Assembly: GCA_000514715.1 (NCBI GenBank)
Contig: AZWL01000019.1
Span: forward strand, 182 to 64,181
Source of the DNA: Streptomyces sp. CNH099
GTDB lineage: Bacteria; Actinomycetota; Actinomycetes; Streptomycetales; Streptomycetaceae
Length of the DNA stretch: 64,000 nucleotides
Direction: 5' to 3'
Both the position numbers and the translations under genes were made by a program. The notes beneath the pieces were generated by a model, which did not search any database, was not told the origin of the DNA, and saw only the letters and a program-made list of their open reading frames with translations. Shown here piece after piece: positions 24,626 through 32,387 of the stretch (position 1 is the stretch's first letter; each line of letters starts with the position of its first letter).

Positions 24626-25824
24626 CCGCCGCGACCCGGGTCCTGGTACTCAACTCCGGCTCCTCCTCGCTGAAGTACCAGCTCATCGACATGGCCGGGC
24701 CGGTCCCCGGGGCGCGCCGCCCCGCCCGCGGGGTCGTCGAGCGGATCGGCGAACCGGGGAGCGGGGTGGCGGACCACGCGGCGGCGCTGCGCACCGTGGG
24801 CGAGGAGCTGGCCGCCGCCGGGCACGGGCTGGACTCCCCCGGCCTGCTGGCCGTCGGCCACCGCGCCGTCCACGGCGGCACCCGCTTCACCGGCCCGACG
24901 CTCGTCGACGACGGCGTGCTCGCGGAGATGGAGAAGCTCGTCCCGCTCGCCCCGCTGCACAACCCGGCGAACATCGCCGGCATCCGCGTCGCCCGCGAAC
25001 TGCGCCCCGACCTGCCGCAGGTCGCCGTCTTCGACACCGCCTTCCACGCCACCCTCCCCGAGCACGCCTGGCGCTACGCCCTCGACCCGGCCGTCGCCGA
25101 CGCCCACGCGATCCGCCGCTACGGCTTCCACGGCACCTCCCACGCCTACGTCTCCCGCGCCGCGGCGGAGCTGCTCGGCCGCGATCCGGCGGGCCCCGGG
25201 GGGTTCAACGTCATCGTGCTGCACCTCGGCAACGGCGCCAGCGCCTCCGCGGTCGCCGGCGGCCGGTGCGTGGAGACGTCGATGGGGATGACCCCGTTGG
25301 AAGGGCTGGTGATGGGTACCCGCAGCGGGGACCTCGACCCGGCGGTGGTCTTCCATCTCGCCCGGGAGGCGGGCATGGCCACCGACGCGATCGACACCCT
25401 GCTCAACAAGCGAAGCGGGCTCGTCGGCCTCTGCGGCGACAACGACATGCGGGAGATCGGCCGCCGGATCGCCGAGGGCGACGAGCGGGCGCGGCTGGCC
25501 TTCGACGTGTACGTCCACCGCATCCGCAAGTACGTCGGCGCGTACACCGCCGTGCTGGGCCGGGTGGACGCCCTCGCGTTCACCGCCGGCGTCGGGGAGA
25601 ACTCCGCCGCGGTGCGGGCGGCGGCGCTGCGCGGCCTCGAAGGGCTCGGCGTGGAGCTGGACCCGGTGCGCAACGCGCTGCGCGGCTCGGGGCCGCGGGT
25701 GGTGTCCGCGCCCGGCTCGGCCGTCGCGGTGGCCGTGGTGCCCACCGACGAGGAGCTGGAGATCGCCACCCAGACGCGGGACCTGGTCGGCGAGCGCGGC
25801 TTGTCGCTTCCTCCACCGCAATAA
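24622..25824 (+). CDS. ackA: Acetate kinase
   Basis: A 400-residue enzyme interconverting acetyl phosphate plus ADP and acetate plus ATP, completing the Pta-AckA overflow route. Signatures are VLVLNSGSSSLKYQL (N-terminal acetokinase motif with the Asn and Ser of the phosphate site), VFDTAFHATLPEHAW with the catalytic Asp, RRYGFHGTSHAYVS and FTAGVGENSAAVR. It is of usual length and overlaps the pta stop by 4 bp (ATGA). Transcription probably continues from pta; the 33-bp gap to pyk holds a separate -10 box. Confidence 0.97.
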   Translation: MTAATRVLVLNSGSSSLKYQLIDMAGPVPGARRPARGVVERIGEPGSGVADHAAALRTVGEELAAAGHGLDSPGLLAVGHRAVHGGTRFTGPTLVDDGVLAEMEKLVPLAPLHNPANIAGIRVARELRPDLPQVAVFDTAFHATLPEHAWRYALDPAVADAHAIRRYGFHGTSHAYVSRAAAELLGRDPAGPGGFNVIVLHLGNGASASAVAGGRCVETSMGMTPLEGLVMGTRSGDLDPAVVFHLAREAGMATDAIDTLLNKRSGLVGLCGDNDMREIGRRIAEGDERARLAFDVYVHRIRKYVGAYTAVLGRVDALAFTAGVGENSAAVRAAALRGLEGLGVELDPVRNALRGSGPRVVSAPGSAVAVAVVPTDEELEIATQTRDLVGERGLSLPPPQ

Positions 25825-25857
25825 TTCCGGTTGCGAACAAACCGATAGGATGCCGTC

Positions 25858-27282
25858 ATGCGCCGAGCGAAAATCGTCTGCACCCTGGGCCCCGCCGTCG
25901 ACTCCTTCGAGCAGCTCAAAGCGCTGATCGAGGCCGGCATGTCCGTGGCCCGCTTCAACATGAGCCACGGCTCCCAGGCCGAGCACCAGGAGCGTTACGA
26001 CCGGCTCCGCAAGGCCGCCGAGGAGACCGGGCGGCCCATCGGGGTGCTGGCCGACCTGCAGGGGCCCAAGATCCGGCTGGAGACCTTCGCCGAGGGCCCC
26101 GTGGAGCTGACGCGCGGCGACGAGTTCACCATCACCACCGAGGTCGTGCCCGGCGACCGGTCGATCTGCGGCACCACGTACAAGGGCCTGCCCGGGGACG
26201 TCTCCCCCGGCGAGCGCATCCTCGTCAACGACGGCGCGGTGGCGCTTGAGGTGCTGGAGGTGCGCGGCCCCGAGGTGCGCACGATGGTGATCGAGGGCGG
26301 CGTCGTCTCCGACCACAAGGGCATCAACCTGCCGGGTGTGGCGGTGAACGTGCCGGCGCTGTCCGAGAAGGACGTGGACGACCTGCGCTTCGCGCTGCGC
26401 ATGGGCTGCGACATGGTCGCGCTCTCCTTCGTACGCGACGCGGGCGACGTTGCCGACGTGCACCGGATCATGGACGAGGCCGGCCGGCGGGTGCCGGTGA
26501 TCGCCAAGGTCGAGAAGCCGCAGGCGATCGACCACATGGAGGAGATCGTCCTCGCCTTCGACGGCGTGATGGTGGCCCGCGGCGACCTGGCGGTCGAGTA
26601 TCCGCTGGAGAAGGTGCCGATGGTGCAGAAGCGGCTGGTCGAGATGTGCCGCCGCAACGCCAAGCCGGTCATCGTCGCGACCCAGATGATGGAGTCGATG
26701 ATCAGCTCGTCGCGGCCGACGCGCGCCGAGGCGTCCGACGTCGCGAACGCGATCCTCGACGGCACCGACGCGGTGATGCTGTCGGCGGAGTCGTCGGTCG
26801 GCAAGTACCCGATCGAGACGGTCAAGACGATGTCGCGGATCGTCACCGCCGCCGAGGACGAGCTGCTGTCGCGCGGGCTGCAGCCGCTGGTGCCGGGCAA
26901 GAAGCCGCGTACGCAGGGCGGGTCCGTGGCCCGCGCCGCGTGCGAGATCGCGGACTTCCTGGACGCCCGGGCGCTGGCGGCGTTCACGCAGTCCGGCGAC
27001 ACCGCGCGGCGGCTGTCGCGGTACCGCGCGTGCCAGCCGATCCTGGCCTTCACCACGGACCCGAGCACGCGCAACCAGCTCTGTCTGAGCTGGGGCGTGG
27101 AGCCGGTGCTCGTGCCGCACGTGGACAACACCGACGGGATGGTCGACCTGGTGGACGCGGAGCTGCTGAAGCTGAACCGCTTCCACGAGGGCGACACGAT
27201 GGTCATGACCGCCGGGTCGCCGCCCGGGGTGCCGGGCACCACGAACATGGTGCGCGTGCACCACCTGGGCGGCGAGCGCTGA
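25858..27282 (+). CDS. pyk: Pyruvate kinase
   Basis: A 474-residue last enzyme of glycolysis (PEP plus ADP to pyruvate plus ATP). It opens MRRAKIVCTLGPAVDSFEQL, has GVLADLQGPKIRLE, the active-site signature IAKVEKPQAIDHMEEIV with the catalytic Lys, the Mg-binding MVARGDLAVEYPLEKVP, and TDAVMLSAESSVGKYP. A C-terminal allosteric domain follows. TAGGAT at 25846-25851 ends 6 nt before the ATG, which suggests a promoter of its own giving a leaderless mRNA, although AGGATG could also act as a weak ribosome site. Following pta-ackA, it completes a PEP-to-acetate block with the divergent pfkA. Confidence 0.97.
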   Translation: MRRAKIVCTLGPAVDSFEQLKALIEAGMSVARFNMSHGSQAEHQERYDRLRKAAEETGRPIGVLADLQGPKIRLETFAEGPVELTRGDEFTITTEVVPGDRSICGTTYKGLPGDVSPGERILVNDGAVALEVLEVRGPEVRTMVIEGGVVSDHKGINLPGVAVNVPALSEKDVDDLRFALRMGCDMVALSFVRDAGDVADVHRIMDEAGRRVPVIAKVEKPQAIDHMEEIVLAFDGVMVARGDLAVEYPLEKVPMVQKRLVEMCRRNAKPVIVATQMMESMISSSRPTRAEASDVANAILDGTDAVMLSAESSVGKYPIETVKTMSRIVTAAEDELLSRGLQPLVPGKKPRTQGGSVARAACEIADFLDARALAAFTQSGDTARRLSRYRACQPILAFTTDPSTRNQLCLSWGVEPVLVPHVDNTDGMVDLVDAELLKLNRFHEGDTMVMTAGSPPGVPGTTNMVRVHHLGGER

Positions 27283-27301
27283 GCGGCGCGGCCGGCGCCG
27301 C
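27283..27301. terminator. Possible terminator hairpin after pyk
   Basis: GCGGCG (27283-27288) can pair with CGCCGC (27296-27301) in the 42-bp gap between convergent pyk and the acidic secreted protein gene. The stem is short. Confidence 0.35.
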
Positions 27302-27324
27302 CGCGGGCGGTGCCCCGTCCGGCG

Positions 27325-28668
27325 CTACTCGATGGTGTTCTCCAGGCCCGGCACGGTGAGGGTGCCGCCGAACTGACCGGCCTGGATCACCTGGACGTCG
27401 GTGAAGAACGCGAACGGCAGGTCCAGCGGCGGCGGGGTTTTCGGGCTGAACGTCATCGGGATCAGCCCGAACAGGTTGCCCTTCAGCTCCTCGGTGTACA
27501 TGGTCACCGTGCCGTCGCGGATCGTCGAGGTGCTGCCCTTGTCGGCCCGTACGTGCGAGGTGTGCTTCCCGGGTCCGACGACGGTCTGGTGCAGGTCGCG
27601 GATGTCCACCCCGTCGGCCGCGGTGTACTTCAGCACCTTCTTGACCGCGCCGCTGTAGGTCTGCACCTCGACGATGCCGTGGTACTTCAGGCCCTTGAGC
27701 GTGAGCTTGGTGCTCTCCAGCCGCCAGGGTGCGTCGGGCAGCAGCGGCAGCCCGGCCTCCAGCTCGGCGTTGGCGAGGGCCTCGGGGTCGGCGGTCGGGC
27801 AGGGGAAGGGCTCCCTGCCGTCGGCGTCCGCGGCGGCGTCGTCCCCGGCGGCACCGGTGTCCGGCGTCTCGTCGGCGGGGTTCTCGGCCGTGTCCTCGAC
27901 CTTGTCGTCCAGCTCCGCCACGGTGGCGCCGGCCTTGTCGGCGGCGTCGCGGATGGCCTTCTCGGTCTCGCTCTGCTCCTCGTCCGCCGCGGCGCCGGGG
28001 TCGCCGCCGCCGGAACCGCCGGAGCCGGAGTCACCCCCTGAGCCGGCCGAGCCGTCCGCGCCGTCCGACGGCTCGGGTTCGGGCTCGGGTTCGGACCCGG
28101 ATTCCGGCTCGTCCGGGTTGAGCAGGTCGCCGATCTTGTCGCCGAGGCCCAGCGGGTCGTACCAGGGGCGGGACTCCGACGGCGACGGACTCGGCTCCGC
28201 CTGACCGGAATCCTCCGCACCACCGGCGTCGGCCCCGGCGCCCGCGCCGGACCCGGAGCCGTCCTCGTCGTCGCCGTCCGGCGGCTCCGCCGCCGGCCCG
28301 TCCGCCGCGGCCGACGGGCTCGGCGACGGCTCGCCGCCCGGCTCCGCCGGCTCCCCGGCGCCGGGCCCGCCTTCGCCCTCGGCGGCGTCCGCCGCGTCTC
28401 CGGCGTCACCGGCGTCCGCGGCGTCCGCGGGCTCCTCGCCCTTCGGCTCGTCCGACTGCTCCGCGCACGGCCCGGGACGCCAGCGGTCGGCCGGATCGTC
28501 CTCGGCGATCGCCGGCCGCGGGGTCAGGCCCAGGCCCAGGAAGACCGCCGTGGGCATAGCGGCCAGGGCTATCGCCTTGCCCGCCGGCACCCGGCCGAGC
28601 AGCGGCCTGCGCGGAGCCGCGTGCCGCGGGCCCCGGTGCACCGCCCCCGTCTGGTCATCCGGCCGCAC
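27325..28668 (-). CDS. Secreted acidic low-complexity protein of DUF6114/DUF6230 cluster
   Basis: A 447-residue exported protein. A long N-region is followed by a hydrophobic segment (AIALAAMPTAVFLGLGL) and a likely signal cleavage after RPAIA. The next about 230 residues are almost only Ala, Asp, Glu, Gly, Pro and Ser (for example DAGDAGDAADAAEGEGGPG and SGSEPEPEPEPSDGADG), probably disordered. A compact C-terminal domain of about 150 residues follows, from CPTADPEALANAELEAGLPL to TDVQVIQAGQFGGTLTVPGL. I do not know its function. The GTG at 28668 follows GGGAGG by 4 nt and overlaps the end of the DUF6114 gene by 14 bp, so it is translated with that gene. Confidence 0.82.
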   Translation of the reverse strand: MRPDDQTGAVHRGPRHAAPRRPLLGRVPAGKAIALAAMPTAVFLGLGLTPRPAIAEDDPADRWRPGPCAEQSDEPKGEEPADAADAGDAGDAADAAEGEGGPGAGEPAEPGGEPSPSPSAAADGPAAEPPDGDDEDGSGSGAGAGADAGGAEDSGQAEPSPSPSESRPWYDPLGLGDKIGDLLNPDEPESGSEPEPEPEPSDGADGSAGSGGDSGSGGSGGGDPGAAADEEQSETEKAIRDAADKAGATVAELDDKVEDTAENPADETPDTGAAGDDAAADADGREPFPCPTADPEALANAELEAGLPLLPDAPWRLESTKLTLKGLKYHGIVEVQTYSGAVKKVLKYTAADGVDIRDLHQTVVGPGKHTSHVRADKGSTSTIRDGTVTMYTEELKGNLFGLIPMTFSPKTPPPLDLPFAFFTDVQVIQAGQFGGTLTVPGLENTIE

Positions 28669-29278
28669 GGTGCCTCCCGTCGTCGATGTCCTGGAGGACG
28701 TCCACGCCGGGCGCGTCGGCGGACCCGTCGCGGCCGCCGGTGCCCGCTCTCCTCCCCGGGCCCGTCTCCTCCGGCCCGTCGTCCGCGGCGGCGGAGCCGG
28801 CCGCGGGGTCGTCGCCTGCCGCGGTCTCTCGAGCGCGCCCGGCGTCCCCGGTGCCGCCGGCGTCCCCGGCGGCCTCGGCCAGGGGTTCGCCCGGCGCCCA
28901 CGACACGGCCAGCGCGCCGCCGACCATCGAGAGCAGGAAGCCCACGAGCAGGCCGCCGAAGTTGGACACCGGTATCGACACCAGCGCCAGCACGATGGAG
29001 GCGACGCCCGCGAACACCCGGACGACGCTGTGGAACCACATGGTCAGCCCGAGGGTCACCAGCAGCACGCCGATGATCAGGCCGCCGGCCCCCGCCTGCG
29101 TGGCCATCTGCAGGCTGAGGTTGCCGAGCTTGATGTTGTAGTACGGCAGCGCGCCGATCGGCACGCCGCCCGCGATGGTCAGCAGGCCCGCCCAGAACGG
29201 ACGGGAGCCGCGCCAGGCGCGGAATCGCAGCCGCCAGGTGTTGAGGCGGCGCAGCAGGTCCGGCAACTCGGCGCTCAT
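28655..29278 (-). CDS. DUF6114 integral membrane protein
   Basis: A 207-residue membrane protein. After LRFRAWRGSRPFWAGLLTIA it has about four hydrophobic segments (to about residue 130), including GGLIIGVLLVTLGLTMWFHS and FGGLLVGFLLSMVGGALAVS. A hydrophilic Gly/Ala/Asp-rich cytoplasmic tail follows. It matches the DUF6114 family, which in Streptomyces typically sits next to DUF6230 genes. No catalytic motif is visible; a partner or anchor role for the neighbouring exported proteins is inference. The ATG follows GGGGAGC. It overlaps the downstream acidic secreted protein gene by 14 bp. Confidence 0.87.
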   Translation of the reverse strand: MSAELPDLLRRLNTWRLRFRAWRGSRPFWAGLLTIAGGVPIGALPYYNIKLGNLSLQMATQAGAGGLIIGVLLVTLGLTMWFHSVVRVFAGVASIVLALVSIPVSNFGGLLVGFLLSMVGGALAVSWAPGEPLAEAAGDAGGTGDAGRARETAAGDDPAAGSAAADDGPEETGPGRRAGTGGRDGSADAPGVDVLQDIDDGRHRAAG

Positions 29279-29369
29279 GATGACAGCTCCCCGGTACGGC
29301 AGTGCGGCTTACGTCAGTTGGGGCGGCGGCGGGGAGCGGTGGTCGCCTCCCCGCCGGCGGAGTGCCTGG

Positions 29370-29999
29370 TCAGAAGCACTCTTTGACGCCCTTGTGCAGC
29401 TTCATGCTGAGCCCGCTCAGCTTGAACGTACCGGCGCTGGTGGCCCAGGCGGTCTGCTTCACGTCGGTGAGGACGGCCTTGTCGGCCTCCTGCGCGAACC
29501 CGTTCGGGTTCGCCTTGTCGCCCTTGCCGATGCCGGGGCCCTTGGTGCTGGACCCTGCGGCCACCCCGATGTTGATGTTCTTGAACGTCGCGTCGGCGTC
29601 GAGCTGCGCGATGTCGATGTAGAGGTTCTTGGCCTCCACCGGCTTGTCGTCGCCTGCGTTCAGCACCAGGCTGACCGAGCCGAGCAGCGGGATGTCGGGG
29701 GTGACGACCGACTGGCACATCCCCTCGATCTTCGCGCTCTTGAAGGCGGATATCGCGACGGGCCGGGTGGCCTCGTCGCCGTTGAGGTCGTGTCCGCTGT
29801 CGACGCCCCCGTACTGGACGAAGCCGGTGCCCTCCAGGCGGTCGGCCGTGACCTTGAACTCCTGGCCCGACACGCTGAACGACGCCGCGAGCGCACCCTG
29901 GCCGAGCGCCACGCCGATCGCGGCGGTCGCCGCCAGGCTCGGCACCATGACCACGGCGAACCGCTTCCACCTGGTCCCACCACGTGCCTGGGACTCCAT
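29370..29999 (-). CDS. DUF6230 exported protein (often misnamed cholesterol esterase)
   Basis: A 209-residue protein. The start RGGTRWKRFAVVMVPSLAAT is followed by a single N-terminal hydrophobic segment (IGVALGQGALAASFSVSG), giving a signal peptide or anchor. The rest is a beta-rich extracellular domain with family segments such as NLYIDIAQLDADATFKNINI, ending MKLHKGVKECF with two Cys overall. I recognise it as DUF6230. No lipase triad or GxSxG motif is present, so the esterase name sometimes used in databases is unsupported. GGAGG lies 6 nt before the ATG at 29999; upstream in-frame codons to 30182 are rejected. It is the first gene of a three-gene unit, behind a long palindrome-rich leader. 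Confidence 0.85.
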   Translation of the reverse strand: MESQARGGTRWKRFAVVMVPSLAATAAIGVALGQGALAASFSVSGQEFKVTADRLEGTGFVQYGGVDSGHDLNGDEATRPVAISAFKSAKIEGMCQSVVTPDIPLLGSVSLVLNAGDDKPVEAKNLYIDIAQLDADATFKNINIGVAAGSSTKGPGIGKGDKANPNGFAQEADKAVLTDVKQTAWATSAGTFKLSGLSMKLHKGVKECF

Positions 30000-30128
30000 G
30001 CCTTTCCTCCTTCTCGGACGTACGTCCTGGGCCCGGGGCCGGTCCTCGGAGCGAGGGGATCCGCATGCGCACGCGGGCGCGGCTGGTGCGGGTCCGGGGC
30101 TTCGGGCGGCGGACGCGCTACGTCGAAG

Positions 30129-30144
30129 GGGGGTGATCACCCCC
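30129..30144. promoter_or_regulatory. 16-bp perfect palindrome in DUF6230 leader
   Basis: GGGGGTGATCACCCCC is a perfect palindrome 130 bp upstream of the DUF6230 start, a possible dimeric repressor site. Confidence 0.5.
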
Positions 30145-30157
30145 GAGCGACTCGTTG

Positions 30158-30217
30158 TCCGGACAGGCTCCGCTCCGCGCACACGCTCCGCGGGAACGGG
30201 GAACCCCCCTGTCCGGA
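30158..30217. repeat. 10-bp inverted repeat pair, 40 bp apart
   Basis: TCCGGACAGG (30158-30167) is repeated in exact inverse at 30208-30217 (CCTGTCCGGA). It could form a stem-loop or two binding half sites in the leader. Confidence 0.45.
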
Positions 30218-30258
30218 TGGCGATCGTGGTCCATCGGAAGGGGGGCGCACAAGGGGTT

Positions 30259-30276
30259 CGTTACCAACGAGTAACG
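30259..30276. promoter_or_regulatory. GTTAC/GTAAC palindromic site 1
   Basis: CGTTAC-CAACGA-GTAACG has 6-bp perfect arms. It shares GTTAC...GTAACGCAC with the site at 30391-30405. Confidence 0.5.
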
Positions 30277-30390
30277 CACGGGTGACGCAGATCCGGCCAC
30301 ATTGGCCGGATCCTGCACCCTGGGTCGCCGCTCCTCGCGGACGTACTCCACGAGAAAGCACGACAAAGACGGTCATCGGACCGCGCACGG

Positions 30391-30405
30391 GTTACTGCAA
30401 GTAAC
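30391..30405. promoter_or_regulatory. GTTACT/AGTAAC palindromic site 2
   Basis: GTTACT-GCA-AGTAAC is a perfect 6+3+6 palindrome, 130 bp from site 1 and followed by the same GCAC. A TetR-like operator is a reasonable guess. Confidence 0.5.
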
Positions 30406-30481
30406 GCACCTCGGTCACGGTCAATTTTTGGCAAAGCGGCGCGGGGCCGCCTCGCCGCGTCAAGGGCCCGCCCGGGCCCGC

Positions 30482-31471
30482 TCAGAACAGCACGCGGGCC
30501 AGCGCCTGCCGCCCCGCGACCACCCGCGGGTCGTCGCCGCCGACGACCTCGAACAGCTCCAGCAGCCGCACCCGCGCGGCCTGCCGGTCCGCACCCGCGG
30601 TCCGCGCCACCGTGTCGACCAGCCGGCCGAACGCGTCCTCGACGTGCCCGCCCACCAGGTCCAGGTCGGCGACCCGAATCTGCGCCTGCACGTCCGCCGG
30701 GTCGTCCGCCGCCTCCTTGCGCGCGGCGGCGGGGTCGAGCCCCTCGACGCGGCGCAGCAGCTGGGCCTGCGCCAGGCCCAGCTTGGCCTCGACGTTGCCC
30801 GGGTCGTCGGACAGCACGTTCTGGTACGCCTGGATCGCGCCGCCCAGGTCGCCCCGGTCCAGCGCGTCGCCGGCCGCGGCCAGCGCGCTGTCGTACGGGC
30901 CCGCAGGCTCCTCCGGCGCCTGCTCCGCCGCACCGTCCGCGGCCTCGCCGCCCTCGGCGGCGTCGCCGGCCGCCGGCTGTCCGACGATGCCGAACTGCTG
31001 CTCGGCGACCTTGATCAGCTCGTCCAGGACCTGGCGGATCTGCGGCTCGGGGGCGGCGCCCTGGAACAGCGGGATGGCCTGGCCGCCGACGACCGCGAAG
31101 ACCGCGGGAATGGACTGGACGCCGAACTGCTGGAACAGCATCTGGTTGGCGTCCACGTCGATCTTGGCCAGCACGAACCGGCCGGCGTACTCCTGCGCCA
31201 GCCGCTCCAGCAGCGGGCTGAGCTGCTTGCACGGCTGGCACCACTCGGCCCAGAAGTCGACGACGACCGGGACCTCGGTGGAGCGCTGCAGGACGTCCTG
31301 CTGGAAGCCGGCCTCGTCGACATCGATGACCAGCCCGCCGGCCCCCGGGGGCGGCACGCCGTCGCGGGCGGCCTGGGCGCGGGCCGCCTCCGCCTTCTCC
31401 TTGGCCTCGGCGGCCGCCTTCACCGCGGCCAGGTCGACCGCTCCGCTCATAGACATGTTGCGTGGCTGCAT
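30482..31471 (-). CDS. Thioredoxin-domain protein with TPR-like C-terminus (CnoX/YbbN type)
   Basis: A 329-residue cytoplasmic protein. Residues about 50-155 are a thioredoxin fold with the redox motif WCQPC (Cys78 and Cys81) and the cis-proline segment VQSIPAVFAVVGG. An acidic Ala/Glu linker (about 165-190) leads to helical repeats (ALDRGDLGGAIQAYQNVLSD, then VEAKLGLAQAQLLRR). This is the layout of CnoX/YbbN co-chaperedoxins, which protect clients for refolding; the active-site pair is intact, unlike in E. coli YbbN. GGAGG precedes the ATG by 9 nt. From memory it corresponds to SCO5419. It is divergent from the TetR gene, so a regulator for both is possible. Confidence 0.9.
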   Translation of the reverse strand: MQPRNMSMSGAVDLAAVKAAAEAKEKAEAARAQAARDGVPPPGAGGLVIDVDEAGFQQDVLQRSTEVPVVVDFWAEWCQPCKQLSPLLERLAQEYAGRFVLAKIDVDANQMLFQQFGVQSIPAVFAVVGGQAIPLFQGAAPEPQIRQVLDELIKVAEQQFGIVGQPAAGDAAEGGEAADGAAEQAPEEPAGPYDSALAAAGDALDRGDLGGAIQAYQNVLSDDPGNVEAKLGLAQAQLLRRVEGLDPAAARKEAADDPADVQAQIRVADLDLVGGHVEDAFGRLVDTVARTAGADRQAARVRLLELFEVVGGDDPRVVAGRQALARVLF

Positions 31472-31604
31472 ACGCCCTATCCTCCCCCCTTCGCACGGCT
31501 CGTTGAACGGACGGGCTGCCGTTCGCTCGGTGAACCCGCCCGGAAGGGTTCGTCCCGGGCGGGTTTCCAGGTGCAGCAGAAGACACCGGCCGCTCGGGGG
31601 TGAC

Positions 31605-31627
31605 TTACGCTACGGGTCGTAGCGTAA
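31605..31627. promoter_or_regulatory. TetR operator, perfect 10+3+10 palindrome
   Basis: TTACGCTACG (31605-31614) and its exact complement CGTAGCGTAA (31618-31627) flank a GGT spacer. The site is 41 bp upstream of the TetR gene and overlaps its -35 region, so autorepression is likely. Confidence 0.75.
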
Positions 31628-31667
31628 CCCGGGTAGAGCGCCGGAGAGAAGGGATAAGGTCCAGCTC

Positions 31668-32321
31668 ATGAGCCATGAGTCCCCCTCCGCCCGCCGCGCC
31701 GGCCGCCCGCGCAGCGCGACCGCGGACCGGGCCATCCTGGACGCCGCCCGGGCCGTGATCGCCGAGGCGGGCTGGGCCGGGGTGACGCTCGGCGGCGTCG
31801 CGGCCCGCGCCGGAGTGGCGAAGACCACCCTCTACCGCCGCTGGCCGGGCAAGAACGAACTCGTCCTGGACGCGCTCGCCGACCTCTTCGACTCGCTGCG
31901 GCTGCCGGACCACGGCAGCCTGGCGCGGGACGTGGAGGGCGTGGTGCTGCAGTTCGCCGCGCTGCTGCGGGAGCCGCGGACGCGGGGCGCGCTGATGGCG
32001 GTGCTGGCGGAGGCGGCGCACGACGCGGTGCTGCGCGAGCGGATCCGCGGCTCGATCGTGGACCGGCAGAAGCACCTGGTGCTGCAGGGGCGCGAGCGGG
32101 CGCGGGCGCGCGGGGAGCTGCCGGTCGAGCAGGACGCGGCGGCGGCGGACCGCAACGCGGACATGATCTTCGACGTGATCGCCGGCTCCGTGCTGCACCG
32201 GCTGCTGGTCAGCGCGGAGCCGGTGACGGCGGCCTGGGCGACCGCCTTCGCCACCCTGCTGACCCGGGGCCTGGCCGCCCTGACGGACCCGGCGGCCGGT
32301 CCGGACCCGCCGGGGCAATAG
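31668..32321 (+). CDS. TetR-family transcriptional regulator
   Basis: A 217-residue repressor. The N-terminal helix-turn-helix is standard (AILDAARAVIAEAGWAGVTL, then VAKTTLYRRWPGKNELVLDA), and the C-terminal ligand-binding region matches the TetR_C_11/16-like group (LREPRTRGALMAVLAEAAHD). It sits just after a perfect 23-bp operator, which it probably binds. TAAGGT at 31655-31660 ends 7 nt before the ATG, so the transcript may be leaderless. The oxidoreductase gene 66 bp downstream on the same strand may be part of its regulon. The ligand is unknown. Confidence 0.92.
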   Translation: MSHESPSARRAGRPRSATADRAILDAARAVIAEAGWAGVTLGGVAARAGVAKTTLYRRWPGKNELVLDALADLFDSLRLPDHGSLARDVEGVVLQFAALLREPRTRGALMAVLAEAAHDAVLRERIRGSIVDRQKHLVLQGRERARARGELPVEQDAAAADRNADMIFDVIAGSVLHRLLVSAEPVTAAWATAFATLLTRGLAALTDPAAGPDPPGQ

Positions 32322-32387
32322 TCCCTCCGGGTCTACCGCCGCCGGACCCGGGGCGGGATGCTGGCAGCCACCGCGGGGAGGGACACC

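Larger units (their letters stand above)
30000..30481. other. 482-bp intergenic leader between DUF6230 and thioredoxin genes
   Basis: I see no credible gene here. The AT content is locally raised (for example GTCAATTTTTGGCAAAG near 30419-30435), and the four symmetric elements listed separately occupy it. It must hold the promoter of the DUF6230 unit (reading left); the thioredoxin gene ends at its right edge. Confidence 0.7.

Noticed and set aside
22316..27264. Very long minus-strand open frames opposite pta, ackA and pyk
   Set aside because: Composition (His, Arg, Gln and Gly runs) and lack of motifs show they are shadows. The sense strand encodes full-length, well-known enzymes.
30000..31600. 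Cobalamin, TPP or other riboswitch near B12 and metabolic genes
   Set aside because: I looked at the leaders of icmA, meaB and the adenosyltransferase gene and in long intergenic regions, and saw no B12-box-like sequence or conserved aptamer pattern.
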